Assembly (NCBI GenBank): GCA_035518635.1
Contig: DATIXI010000048.1
Coordinates: 1-64,000 of the forward strand
Reading direction: 5' to 3'
DNA from: AC-32 sp035518635
GTDB lineage: Bacteria; Actinomycetota; Thermoleophilia; Gaiellales; Gaiellaceae
DNA length: 64,000 nt
Positions 54,787 to 63,478 of this stretch are shown here, one piece after another (positions within the stretch are counted from its first letter, which is position 1; the number at the start of each line of letters is the position of its first letter). The position numbers and the translations under genes were made by a program. The notes beneath the pieces were generated by a model. That model had not been told where the DNA came from, did not search any database, and worked only from the letters and a program-made list of their open reading frames with translations.

Positions 54787-55998
54787 GTGCGCTCTTCCCG
54801 ATCTCTCGCCGCCGTCGCGATCGCCTGCGCCCTCGTGGGCGGGATCGCCGCCCTTGCGCTCGGGAAGGCGACGGGCTGGGTCGGGAGCTCGTCCACGACC
54901 ACCGTCTTCAGGGCCACGCCGATCCTTTCGGACACGGGCTCTGCGGTGCCTGCCGCCGTTGGCCCGTCTGCCAAGCCGCTGGCCGGGAACAGCTTCAACC
55001 CGCGCAGGATCTACGCCAAGCGCTCGCCGGGGGTCGTCACGATCTTCGCCCAGTACGGCACGAATCCCGACACCGAGCAGGTCGCGCAGGGCTCCGGGTT
55101 CGTGGTCTCGCCGCAGGGCTACATCCTCACGAACTCACACGTGATCACAAACGCGGCCGCGGGGACCAAGGCCCACGCCGCCAACCGCGTCTACATCGAG
55201 TTCCAGGACCACGACCGAGCGGTCGCGAAGGTCGTGGGCTGGGACATCTTCGACGATGTCGGCCTGCTCAAGGTCGCCCCCGCCGACCACGCGCTCGACC
55301 CGGTCCCGCTCGGCGACTCCGCCACCGTCGCCGTGGGCGAGCCGGTCGCGGCGATCGGGAGCCCGTTCGGCAACGAGAACTCGCTCGGGGTCGGGGTCGT
55401 CTCTGCGATCCACCGCTCGATCGAGTCGCTCACGTCGCGCTACACGCTCGTCGACGCGATCCAGACCGATGCGCCGATCAACCACGGCAATTCCGGCGGG
55501 CCGCTGTTCGACGCTCGCGGCCGCGTGATCGGGATCAACGCCCAGATTCGCAGCGACTCCGGCACCGCAGAAGGGGTCGGCTTCGCCGTGCCGATCAACT
55601 CGGCGCGCCGCTCGATGGAACAGCTGATCGCGAACGGCACGGTCTCGTATCCGTTCGTCGGGATCACGACGACCGACCTGACGCCGGCGCTGGCGCGTCA
55701 CTTCGGCTACCGCGTGCAGCGCGGTGCCGTGATCACGAGCGTCCAGCCGAAGTCGCCGGCCGCAGCGGCCGGGCTGCGCGCCGGGAACGAGACGAAGCAG
55801 TACCTCGGCGTGGACTTCCCCACGGGTGGAGACGTGATCCTGGCGATCGCCGGGCACCCGGTTACGAGCTCCGAGGATGTTGTGCGGATTGTCACAGATA
55901 GACTCGCCCCCGGCCAGGTCGTCCGCATCACAGTCCTCCGGGACGGCGCGCGGCGCGAGATCCCGGTTCGCCTGGCGGAGCGCTCAACGAATCCGTAG
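54787..55998 (+). CDS. HtrA/DegP-like serine protease with PDZ domain
   Basis: A 403-residue envelope protease. N-terminal membrane anchor (AAVAIACALVGGIAALALG), trypsin-like domain with His118 in NSHVITN, Asp157 in FDDVGLLKV and Ser236 in NHGNSGGPLFD, and a PDZ domain from about 285 (SVQPKSPAAAAGLRAGN). Degrades misfolded secreted proteins. Follows the two-component genes by 60 bp and is probably their target. Confidence 0.95.
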   Translation: MRSSRSLAAVAIACALVGGIAALALGKATGWVGSSSTTTVFRATPILSDTGSAVPAAVGPSAKPLAGNSFNPRRIYAKRSPGVVTIFAQYGTNPDTEQVAQGSGFVVSPQGYILTNSHVITNAAAGTKAHAANRVYIEFQDHDRAVAKVVGWDIFDDVGLLKVAPADHALDPVPLGDSATVAVGEPVAAIGSPFGNENSLGVGVVSAIHRSIESLTSRYTLVDAIQTDAPINHGNSGGPLFDARGRVIGINAQIRSDSGTAEGVGFAVPINSARRSMEQLIANGTVSYPFVGITTTDLTPALARHFGYRVQRGAVITSVQPKSPAAAAGLRAGNETKQYLGVDFPTGGDVILAIAGHPVTSSEDVVRIVTDRLAPGQVVRITVLRDGARREIPVRLAERSTNP

Positions 55999-56052
55999 AC
56001 CCGAACCCTCGTCGTTCTTCGTAGAGGCCCGCGCTCCTTCCTAGCCGAGTGA

Positions 56053-56070
56053 CCGAGCGTTTATGCTCGG
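56053..56070 (+). promoter_or_regulatory. Inverted repeat overlapping a -10 element before treT
   Basis: CCGAGC-GTTTAT-GCTCGG (56053-56070). The -10-like TATGCT occupies 56062-56067, so the repeat would overlap RNA polymerase contacts and could be an operator. Confidence 0.4.
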
Positions 56071-56102
56071 ACGCCTCCGAGACCCGGCCCTCCCAGAGAC
56101 AA

Positions 56103-57380
56103 ATGCTCCAACTCGTCAACGTCGGACAGAAGTCGCTCGGCGACTACGGGACCATCGCCACGCGTGGCCTGATGGAAGAGATCCGGCGGCTGGCCGAGCC
56201 GCTCGCCGGCCGGCGCGTGGTGCACCTCTCCGCGACCGCCTTCGGCGGCGGGGTCGCCGAGATCAATTACGCCCTGGTGCCGCTGATGAAGGATGCCGGG
56301 CTCGACGTCGAGTGGCGGATCATCGGCGGCGGCGACGAGTTCTTCGGCGTGACGAAGGGGATCCACAACGCGCTTCAGGGCGGTCCGGAGGGCCTGACGG
56401 AGGAGCAGCAGGAGATCTTCCGCCGCTACAACGCGCTCAACGCCGACGAGTTCCAGGACGGCTACGACTTCGTCATCGTCCACGACCCGCAGCCGGCGGC
56501 GATGATCGAGCACTTCCCGGACAGCGCTGCCCGCTGGATCTGGCGCTGCCACATCGATCTCTCCGAGCCCAACCGCGACGTCCTCGCGTTCCTCGTGCCG
56601 TGGCTCATGCGCTACGACGCGGCCATCTTCCACATGCCCGAGTACGTGCCGAAGGTGAGCGGCCTCCCGCACGCGTACATCTGGCCGCCCGCGATCGACC
56701 CGCTGACCCCCAAGAACATGGCGCTCTCGCCAGAGGACGCGTCGTACATCGTCGACCAGTTCGGGATCGACGTCGAGCGCCCCCTCCTGACGCAGGTCTC
56801 GCGCTTCGACCCCTGGAAGGACCCGCTCGGGGTGATCGACGCCTACCGCGCGGTCAAGGACGAGCGACCGGAGGTGCAGCTTGCCCTGGTCGGGTCGATG
56901 GCGCACGACGACCCCGAGGGCTGGGACTACTACAGCCGCACCGTCGCCTACGCGGCGGGCGACCCGGACATCTACATCCTCTCCAACCTGAATAACATCG
57001 GCTCGGTCGAGGTCAACGCGTTTCAGGTGCATTCGGCGGCCGTGATCCAGAAGTCGATCCGCGAGGGCTTCGGTCTGACCGTGACCGAGGCGCTCTGGAA
57101 GACGAAGCCGATGGTCGCGAGCCGGGTGGGCGGCATCGTCGCCCAGATCCAGGACGCCGACACGGGCTGGCTCGTCGAGTCGCCGGTCGAGTGCGCCGAG
57201 GCCTGCCTCGAGATCCTCGCCGACCCGGCCGCCGCCAGGCAGCGGGCGCTGCGGGGCAAGGAGTTCGTCCGCCGCCACTTCCTGATGCCGCGGCTGCTCC
57301 GCGACTGGCTGGTGCTCTTCAACCTCCTGTCCGGCAACGACACGGCCGGCGCCGAGCTGGAGACCGTCGCCGCGGTCTGA
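56103..57380 (+). CDS. Trehalose synthase, glycosyl-transferring (TreT-like)
   Basis: A 425-residue GT-B enzyme related to TreT, which joins glucose from an NDP-sugar to glucose to make trehalose. HLSATAFGGGVAEINYALVP, VIVHDPQPAAMIEHFP, WRCHIDLSEPN, AYIWPPAIDPL and REGFGLTVTEALWKTKPM match. I chose ATG at MLQLVNVGQKSL because the -10-like TATGCT lies after the GTG at 56049; the longer start adds 18 residues. Starch-synthase-like transferases are the alternative. Confidence 0.8.
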   Translation: MLQLVNVGQKSLGDYGTIATRGLMEEIRRLAEPLAGRRVVHLSATAFGGGVAEINYALVPLMKDAGLDVEWRIIGGGDEFFGVTKGIHNALQGGPEGLTEEQQEIFRRYNALNADEFQDGYDFVIVHDPQPAAMIEHFPDSAARWIWRCHIDLSEPNRDVLAFLVPWLMRYDAAIFHMPEYVPKVSGLPHAYIWPPAIDPLTPKNMALSPEDASYIVDQFGIDVERPLLTQVSRFDPWKDPLGVIDAYRAVKDERPEVQLALVGSMAHDDPEGWDYYSRTVAYAAGDPDIYILSNLNNIGSVEVNAFQVHSAAVIQKSIREGFGLTVTEALWKTKPMVASRVGGIVAQIQDADTGWLVESPVECAEACLEILADPAAARQRALRGKEFVRRHFLMPRLLRDWLVLFNLLSGNDTAGAELETVAAV

Positions 57381-57386
57381 CGGCGA

Positions 57387-57521
57387 CTAGCCGGCGTTCA
57401 GGAACCGCGCGAGCCGCTGCAGCCGGCTCAGGCCTGCGATCGCGCGGCGGCAGGCTCGCGTCGGGTCCGCACCGAGCTCATCCAGCTCCTCCAGCTCGGC
57501 GGTGAGCAGCGTCACTTGCAT
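57387..57521 (-). CDS. Small helical protein, 44 residues
   Basis: Reads MQVTLLTAELEELDELG then ADPTRACRRAIAGLSRLQRL to FLNAG. GC-rich third codon positions and a start overlapping the upstream gene's last codons (ATGCAAGTGA) suggest a real, translationally coupled gene. Heptad-like leucines hint at a coiled coil. Function unknown. Confidence 0.5.
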   Translation of the reverse strand: MQVTLLTAELEELDELGADPTRACRRAIAGLSRLQRLARFLNAG

Positions 57522-57952
57522 CGGAGCACTTCCTCGAGGTTCCGGATGCGCGCCTCGCGGCACGCGATCTCGCGCTCCAGCTTCTCGACGAGCGCCTCGT
57601 AGGCACCGGCCATGCGCTCGTGCGCAGCCTGCGCACGCTGCTCCTCCCCGAAGGCCCGCGCTGCCTCGCCGTAGTGGAAATGGAGCACGGCCCGCTCGCC
57701 GTCCACCGACCGGAACAGCCGGTGCACCCTCTCGTAGGCGTCGCTCGCAGAGGCCGCTCCGGCGGCCTCGCGATCCGTCTCGAGGTAGCCCAGGCCGAGG
57801 TAGCAGAGGTACCGGAGGAAGGCCTCACCGCTCGTCGGCTGCCCGTCCTCCGCCAGTCGGGCCCGCGCCGGATCGAGCTCGTCGGGCCCGAGCTCGACGG
57901 AGACGACTCGGGTCTCCGCTTGCGGAAGCTCGACACCCGCCACGGCGCTCAA
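57512..57952 (-). CDS. Hypothetical helical protein
   Basis: A 146-residue protein I do not recognise. RYLCYLGLGYLETDREAAGA and FRSVDGERAVLHFHYGEAAR are followed by a C-terminal coiled coil (EALVEKLEREIACREARIRN). No signal peptide. It overlaps the universal stress gene by 4 bp, so it may be part of a stress-response unit. Confidence 0.7.
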   Translation of the reverse strand: MSAVAGVELPQAETRVVSVELGPDELDPARARLAEDGQPTSGEAFLRYLCYLGLGYLETDREAAGAASASDAYERVHRLFRSVDGERAVLHFHYGEAARAFGEEQRAQAAHERMAGAYEALVEKLEREIACREARIRNLEEVLRCK

Positions 57953-58371
57953 CGGACGATCATCACGGGACAGGGCGCGTTCTCCGCGACGCGGTCAGCG
58001 GTCGAGCCGAGCAGGTGGTCGCGCAGGAAATGGCCGCGGTGTCCGAGCACCACGAGGTCGTAGCCACCCTCTGCCGCGACCTCCGAGATCACGGTGGCCG
58101 CGTGCCCGGGCCGGATCTCGACCTCGAGCTCGACGCCGCCTCCTTCGGCGTCCTCGCGTGCGTTCGCCGCCAGGGCGCGGAAGAAGAGGTCCTTCTCTCG
58201 CTTCACCTCCTCGACCTCGCCGATCGTCGCCGCGTAGGCGGGCAGCGGGCCCTCGATCGCGAGAGCGGTCAGCGTCGCCTGCGTCAGGCGGGTGAGCTCG
58301 ATCGCCGTCGCCAGCGCGCGCTGCGAGTAGTCGGAGCCGTCGATCGCGACGAGGATGCGCTCGAAGGGCAT
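57949..58371 (-). CDS. Universal stress protein (UspA family)
   Basis: A 140-residue protein. ILVAIDGSDYSQRALATAIE at the start and GHRGHFLRDHLLGSTADRV, the ATP-binding G-2x-G-9x-G-S motif, mark an ATP-binding Usp. ATG start 4 bp downstream of the antiporter gene. It may sense energy state for the transporter. Confidence 0.93.
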   Translation of the reverse strand: MPFERILVAIDGSDYSQRALATAIELTRLTQATLTALAIEGPLPAYAATIGEVEEVKREKDLFFRALAANAREDAEGGGVELEVEIRPGHAATVISEVAAEGGYDLVVLGHRGHFLRDHLLGSTADRVAENAPCPVMIVR

Positions 58372-58375
58372 CGCC

Positions 58376-59545
58376 TCACGCCCTGTCGGTCGCGCCGGCC
58401 GGGACGCGGGCGAGGGCGGGCTCGCGCGCGGGCTCCGGTGCGCTTCGCGGGTGGAAGAACCGCTGGGCGATCGCAGTCGGGACGATCGCCGAGAGCACGA
58501 CCACGGCGATCAGGAGCGAGAACTGCGTCTGGTCGATGATGCCGGCGTTCAGCCCGTAGAGCGACGAGATCGTGCCGAACGTCAGGCCGGTCGACATCAG
58601 CAGGGTCGTGAAGACGGCGTTCTCGCCCGTGAAGCGGCGCGCGAGTGGGTAGATGCCCGCGAACTTCGGGACCATCTTCCCGGCGAAGAGTAGGGCGAGG
58701 ATGCCGAGGTTCGCCCAGAGCGCGCCGAGCGAGACGCTCATGCCTCCCTTCACGAAGAAGAACGGCGTCAGGAACGCGAAGGCGACCACGCGGAGCCGCT
58801 CCTGCTCGAGGCGGTGCTGGTGATAGTGGGTGCTCATCGCGAGCCCGAGCACGAAGGCCGGCAGCACCGCCTGTGAGTCCGCGCGGCCGCCGAGCCACAT
58901 CAGCACGAAGAGCGACGCGAAGACAAGCTTGATCTCCGGCTCGATGACGCGGTTCCCGTAGCGGCCGAAGAACCAGGGCGCGATCCGCGGCAGGCCCACG
59001 ATCACGAGCACCGAGACCACGACGAACGGGACGATCCAGATCGTCGGCGAGATGAACAGAATCGATAGCGCGGTCACGGTTCCGAGGTCCGTCACGAACG
59101 TCGCGGCCATCAGCCGCTTGCCGATCACCGTCTGGTTGAGCCCGGTCTCCACGAGCACCGCGTAGACGACCGCGAGACTCGTCGTCGACAGCGCGATGCC
59201 CGCGATCTCGGCCTGCTGCCGGTTCCAGTCGAGCCCGTAGTAGGCGAGCAGGCCGACGACGACGAACGGGGCGAAGAACGAGACGAGACCGATCGAGAGC
59301 GACGCCTTCCACTCGCGCTTGAACTGTGGGACGTCGACCTCGGCCCCCGCCAGAAACGTGAGGACGACCCCCGCGAAGGAGCCGAGGAACGCGAGCCAGC
59401 TCGGCACGTCGACATGGAACGCGTTGCCGACCAGGACCCCCGCGAAGAGCTCGATGAGCGCGACCGAAAGCCCCACCTCGACCGAGACCATCGAGGCCAG
59501 GAGAATCGTTGTCGTGAGAACTGCTGCTACGGCGAACGTGCCCAC
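58376..59545 (-). CDS. CPA2-family monovalent cation/proton antiporter
   Basis: A 389-residue protein from GTG with about 12 helices. AIELFAGVLVGNAF, FLAGAEVDVPQFKREW and ALSTTSLAVVYAVLVETGLN followed by MAATFVTDLGTV match CPA2 (KefB/NapA) antiporters; the family's ion-binding Asp is in FVTDLG. No TrkA domain at the C-terminus. The Shine-Dalgarno GGAGG sits in an inverted repeat (see 59545-59578). Heads the antiporter-Usp operon. Confidence 0.92.
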   Translation of the reverse strand: MGTFAVAAVLTTTILLASMVSVEVGLSVALIELFAGVLVGNAFHVDVPSWLAFLGSFAGVVLTFLAGAEVDVPQFKREWKASLSIGLVSFFAPFVVVGLLAYYGLDWNRQQAEIAGIALSTTSLAVVYAVLVETGLNQTVIGKRLMAATFVTDLGTVTALSILFISPTIWIVPFVVVSVLVIVGLPRIAPWFFGRYGNRVIEPEIKLVFASLFVLMWLGGRADSQAVLPAFVLGLAMSTHYHQHRLEQERLRVVAFAFLTPFFFVKGGMSVSLGALWANLGILALLFAGKMVPKFAGIYPLARRFTGENAVFTTLLMSTGLTFGTISSLYGLNAGIIDQTQFSLLIAVVVLSAIVPTAIAQRFFHPRSAPEPAREPALARVPAGATDRA

Positions 59546-59578
59546 CTCTACCTCCGATCCGGTTGTCGTTGGTAGAGG
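59545..59578 (-). promoter_or_regulatory. RBS-sequestering inverted repeat before the antiporter
   Basis: CCTCTACC (59545-59552 on plus) and GGTAGAGG (59571-59578) are perfect 8-bp inverted repeats with an 18-nt loop. On the minus-strand mRNA the downstream arm overlaps GGAGGTAGAG just before the GTG, so folding would bury the ribosome binding site. Confidence 0.5.
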
Positions 59579-59719
59579 CCATCAGCGGGTTTCCCCACAG
59601 TTTGGCGCGAGCCTCATCGCGCTGCAGCCCGCTCACTATAGCCGGCAGGCGTCGAAGGGTGTCCCGGGCGTAGACTTCTCTCCGGCGATGAGGCCCGTCG
59701 CAGGTGCCGGTTTCGGCTG

Positions 59720-60448
59720 ATGGCTTCTACTGGGACTTCCAAGGCTGAGACGGTGCCGACGATCTTCGACTACGACCTGGTTGCGGCGTTCCACCGCCGC
59801 GGGTGTCCAATGTGCCGCGTGCTGGCGAAGGACGAGGTGACGTGGATGGACACGTTCTGGCGCGAGGGGAAGTCGGACGCGCGCTCGCGGAGGGCGTTTC
59901 TCGAGGCGGGCGGCTTCTGCGGCCGCCACGCGTGGCTCCTACACCGGCGCGTGAGCCGGGCGGGTTCCGGTGCCGCGATCGCCGACGTCTACGGGTCGCT
60001 GGCGCGGCGCGATCTCGGCTGGCTGGAGTCGTTGATACCGGACCTGACCGGCGCCCGCCGACGCAGGGGCCGGCGGCTCCGTCGCGGAAGATGCTCGGCG
60101 TGCCTCGCCTCGGAGGCCGACCTCGAGCGCAAGTCCGGTTTTCTGGTTCGCGCGCTCGCCGATGAGCCCGAGGTCAGGCGGCAATACACGGCCTCCGACG
60201 GCCTCTGCTTCACGCACTTCGCCGGAGCCCTGGAGGCTGCCGCTGACGCTCCCGAGACGGCGAGGTTCCTCGCGGAGGACTGGCGGAACCGACTTGCCGA
60301 GGTCGGCGATCGGCTGAGCGACTACGACCGAAAGCGCGACTATCGCTACGCGGCGGAGCGCACGGCGGACGATCAGCGGTCCTGGACAGACATCGTCCGG
60401 CTGTACGCAGGCGAGCCGCGGGAGAGCGCGGGGCCTTCGCCGAAATAG
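59720..60448 (+). CDS. DUF6062-like cysteine-rich protein
   Basis: A 242-residue protein. GCPMCR, GGFCGRHAW, RCSACLASEADL and GLCFTHFAG form two copies of a CxxC ... CxxH pattern likely to bind zinc. No signal or membrane segment. DUF6062 is known in Thermoleophilia and allies, function unknown. ATG start overlaps the stop of a 10-residue leader frame (59688-59720). It precedes the cyclase gene by 9 bp. Confidence 0.75.
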   Translation: MASTGTSKAETVPTIFDYDLVAAFHRRGCPMCRVLAKDEVTWMDTFWREGKSDARSRRAFLEAGGFCGRHAWLLHRRVSRAGSGAAIADVYGSLARRDLGWLESLIPDLTGARRRRGRRLRRGRCSACLASEADLERKSGFLVRALADEPEVRRQYTASDGLCFTHFAGALEAAADAPETARFLAEDWRNRLAEVGDRLSDYDRKRDYRYAAERTADDQRSWTDIVRLYAGEPRESAGPSPK

Positions 60449-60451
60449 ACT
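60446..60451 (+). promoter_or_regulatory. -10 element for the cyclase gene, possibly leaderless
   Basis: TAGACT ends exactly 6 nt before the ATG at 60458. No Shine-Dalgarno. The same hexamer is found at 59671-59676 upstream of the DUF6062 gene. Confidence 0.4.
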
Positions 60452-60457
60452 CGCCTC

Positions 60458-63400
60458 ATGGCGGTCTGTCCGCGGTGCGGCCAGGAGAACCCCGAGGGCT
60501 TCCGGCTCTGCGGGATGTGCGGCGCGGCTCTCGTCGCCGAGACTGCGCCGGCCCGGGAGCAGCGGAAGACGGTGACCGTGCTCTTCTGCGACGTCACGGG
60601 CTCGACCGAGCTCGGCGAGCAGCTCGACCCCGAGGCGCTTCGGGTGATCCTGGCGCGCTACTTCGAGCGCATGAAGGAGATCGTCGAGCGCCACGGCGGG
60701 ACCGTCGAGAAGTTCATCGGCGACGCGGTCATGGCGGTCTTCGGCGTGCCCGTCGTGCACGAGGACGACGCGCTCCGGGCCCTGCGCTCGGCTGTGGAGA
60801 TGCGCGAGGCGTTTCCCGAGCTCGGCGTCCAGGGCCGCATCGGCGTCACGACCGGCGAGGTCGTGACCGGCACGGAGGAGCGCCTGGCGACCGGCGACGC
60901 GGTCAACGTCGCCGCCCGTCTGGAGCAGGCCGCCCAGCCGGGCGAGATCCTCGTCGGCCAGCCGACCCTGGCGCTCGTCCGGGAGGCCGTCGAGGCGGAG
61001 GAGCTGCCGCCGCTCGACCTGAAGGGCAAGAGCGACGCGGTGCCCGCCTTCCGCCTCCTGGCGGTGGTCGGGGAGCTGGCCCGGCGAGGCGACGTCCCGA
61101 TGGTCGGGCGCGAGCGTGAGCAGCGGATGCTCGCCGACGCGTGGGAGCGCTCGGTGTCGGAGGGGTCGTGCCAGCTCTTCACCATCCTCGGCGCGGCCGG
61201 GGTCGGCAAGTCCCGCCTCGCGGCGGAGTTCCTCGCCTCTCTCGAAGACACGCTGGTCGTCCGCGGCCGCTGCCTGCCCTATGGCGAGGGCATCACCTAC
61301 TGGCCCGTCGTCGAGGTGATCAAGCAGCTGCCGCAGGCGGAGACCGACCCCGTTGCGGCGCGAACGGTCAACGCGCTCGTCGCCGACGAGCCTCTGGCCA
61401 CCTCGCCGGAGGAGATCGCCTGGGCCTTTCGCAAGCAGCTCGAGGCGGTCGCGGCCGAGCGGCCGCTCGTCTGCGTCTTCGACGACCTGCACTGGGGCGA
61501 GGAGACGTTTCTCGACCTCGTCGAGCACGTGGCTGACCTCTCGAGAGGGGTCCCGATCCTGCTCCTCTGTATGGCGAGGCCCGAGCTCCTCGACCGCCGG
61601 CCGGGCTGGGCCGGCGGCAAGCTCAACGCCGCCAACGTGCTGCTGGAGCCACTCGGGCCCGACGAGACCGCGCGTCTGATCGAGAGCCTCGCCCACTTCG
61701 ACGAGGGTCTGAAGGAGCGCATCGCGGAGGCGTCCGAGGGGAACCCGCTGTTCCTCGAGGAGATGGTGGCGCTCGCCCAGGAGTCCGGAGACGGCGAGGT
61801 GACGGTGCCGCCGACCATCCATGCGCTGCTCGCTGCCCGGCTCGACCAGCTCGAGGCATCCGAGCGCGGCGTGCTCGAGCGTGGAGCGGTCGAGGGCCGT
61901 GTCTTCCACCGCGGGGCCGTGCAGGCGCTCGCTCCCGAGGATCCCCAGGTGACGGCCCGGCTGACGGGCCTCGTCCGCAAGGAGCTCGTGCGGCCTGACA
62001 AGGCGCAGCTCCCCGGGGAGGACGCATACCGGTTCCGGCACCTGCTCATCCGTGACGCGGCCTACGACGCGCTGCCGAAGGCGACGCGCGCGGAGCTGCA
62101 CGAGCGCTTCGCGGACTGGCTCGAGGAGCACGGCACGACGCTCGTCGAGCTCGACGAGATCCTCGGCTTCCACCTCGAGCAGGCGTACCTCTACGGCGCC
62201 GAGCTCGGCGCGGCCGACGACGGCCTGGCACGGCGGGCTTCGCAACGGCTCGCCGTCGGCGGCCGGCGAGCGCACCTGCGATCCGACCTGACCGCGACGA
62301 TCAAGCTGCTGCAACGCGCGCGCGCCGTGCTGCCCTCGGATGAGCAGGACGTGCAGCTCGACTCGGACCTGGCAGACGCGCTGTTCTTCTCGGGCCAACC
62401 CGGGCCGGCGGAGGAGCTCCTGCGCGAGGCGGAGGACAGGGCCACGGCCCGCGGCGACGGCCTCGGCGCGCTTCAGGCGCGCTTACACCGCGCGATCGTT
62501 GCTCTCTACACGGATCCCGCAACGAGCAGCAGGGAGACCGCCGAGCTCGGCAAGCAGGCTATTCCCGTCTTCGAGGCGGCCGGCGATGAGCGGGGGCTGG
62601 CGATTGCGTGGTGGGCGATCTCGCTGCAGGAGCACTCGCTTGTTCGGTTCGGCCCTCGAAACGCGGCGCTGGAACGGTCGATCGACCATGCGAGACGGGC
62701 GGGCGACGAACGGATGGCAACCCGTTTGAGCTGGACGCTCGGGGCTGGCTACCTGTTCGGGCCGGCCACCGTCCAGGAGGGGCTTCGCTGGCACGCATCT
62801 CGGGAGGACGCAGCGCTCAACCGCCCCTACGACCTTGCCACGCTCGCGATACTAGAGGCGATGCGGGGGCAGTTCGACGAAGCCCGCGGGTCGCTGGCCG
62901 AGGCGCGCTCGCGCGCAGAGGAGCTCGGCCAGAGCATGTTGATCGCCCATCTTGGCGAGACGGCCTGGGAGATCGAGCTGCACGCCGGGACTCCCATGGC
63001 TGCCGAGCAGGCGCTTCGCGAATCCTGCGCTCGCTACGAGCAGATGGGTGAGCGAGGCTGGCTCTCGACGCGGGCGGGCGAGCTCGGCCACATGCTCTGC
63101 GAGCTCGGCCGTTACGACGAGGCCGAGGAGTGGGCGCGGAAGAGCAGGGAGCTCGGCGCGGACGACGACATCATGACCCAGATGCTGTGGCGGCAGGTGC
63201 TCGCGCGCATCAAGGCTCAGAGAGGAGAGGTCGAGCGAGCGGAGCGGCTGGCCCGGGAAGCCGTGGCGTACGGCGAGTCGACCGACGGCCTGATTGGACG
63301 GGCTCTGGCGCACCTCGACCTGGCCGAGGTGCTCGAGCGGGCCGGCCGGCACGAGGAGGCGGCCGACGAGATCCGGAAGGCGCTCGCGCTCTGCGAGCAG

Positions 63401-63469
63401 AAGGGCGATGTCGCAATGGCCGCGCAGGCGCGGGAGCGGCTCGGGTCCCTGGAGGCGCCGCGCCGTTAG
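60458..63469 (+). CDS. Adenylate/guanylate cyclase - AAA ATPase - TPR regulator
   Basis: A 1003-residue protein. N-terminal zinc ribbon (Cys4, Cys7, Cys18, Cys21), class III cyclase domain about 33-205 (VTVLFCDVTGSTELGEQ, GGTVEKFIGDAVMAVFG), an AAA_16 ATPase about 215-480 with Walker A GAAGVGKSRLAAEF and VFDDLHWGEET, then about 450 residues of TPR helices. Architecture is common in Actinobacteria; often a cNMP synthase coupled to signalling ATPase. No signal peptide. Confidence 0.93.
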   Translation: MAVCPRCGQENPEGFRLCGMCGAALVAETAPAREQRKTVTVLFCDVTGSTELGEQLDPEALRVILARYFERMKEIVERHGGTVEKFIGDAVMAVFGVPVVHEDDALRALRSAVEMREAFPELGVQGRIGVTTGEVVTGTEERLATGDAVNVAARLEQAAQPGEILVGQPTLALVREAVEAEELPPLDLKGKSDAVPAFRLLAVVGELARRGDVPMVGREREQRMLADAWERSVSEGSCQLFTILGAAGVGKSRLAAEFLASLEDTLVVRGRCLPYGEGITYWPVVEVIKQLPQAETDPVAARTVNALVADEPLATSPEEIAWAFRKQLEAVAAERPLVCVFDDLHWGEETFLDLVEHVADLSRGVPILLLCMARPELLDRRPGWAGGKLNAANVLLEPLGPDETARLIESLAHFDEGLKERIAEASEGNPLFLEEMVALAQESGDGEVTVPPTIHALLAARLDQLEASERGVLERGAVEGRVFHRGAVQALAPEDPQVTARLTGLVRKELVRPDKAQLPGEDAYRFRHLLIRDAAYDALPKATRAELHERFADWLEEHGTTLVELDEILGFHLEQAYLYGAELGAADDGLARRASQRLAVGGRRAHLRSDLTATIKLLQRARAVLPSDEQDVQLDSDLADALFFSGQPGPAEELLREAEDRATARGDGLGALQARLHRAIVALYTDPATSSRETAELGKQAIPVFEAAGDERGLAIAWWAISLQEHSLVRFGPRNAALERSIDHARRAGDERMATRLSWTLGAGYLFGPATVQEGLRWHASREDAALNRPYDLATLAILEAMRGQFDEARGSLAEARSRAEELGQSMLIAHLGETAWEIELHAGTPMAAEQALRESCARYEQMGERGWLSTRAGELGHMLCELGRYDEAEEWARKSRELGADDDIMTQMLWRQVLARIKAQRGEVERAERLAREAVAYGESTDGLIGRALAHLDLAEVLERAGRHEEAADEIRKALALCEQKGDVAMAAQARERLGSLEAPRR

Positions 63470-63472
63470 GGT
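63467..63472 (+). promoter_or_regulatory. -10 element for otsA, possibly leaderless
   Basis: TAGGGT, 6 nt before the otsA GTG and overlapping the cyclase stop codon. No Shine-Dalgarno. Confidence 0.35.
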
Positions 63473-63478
63473 TCCGGT

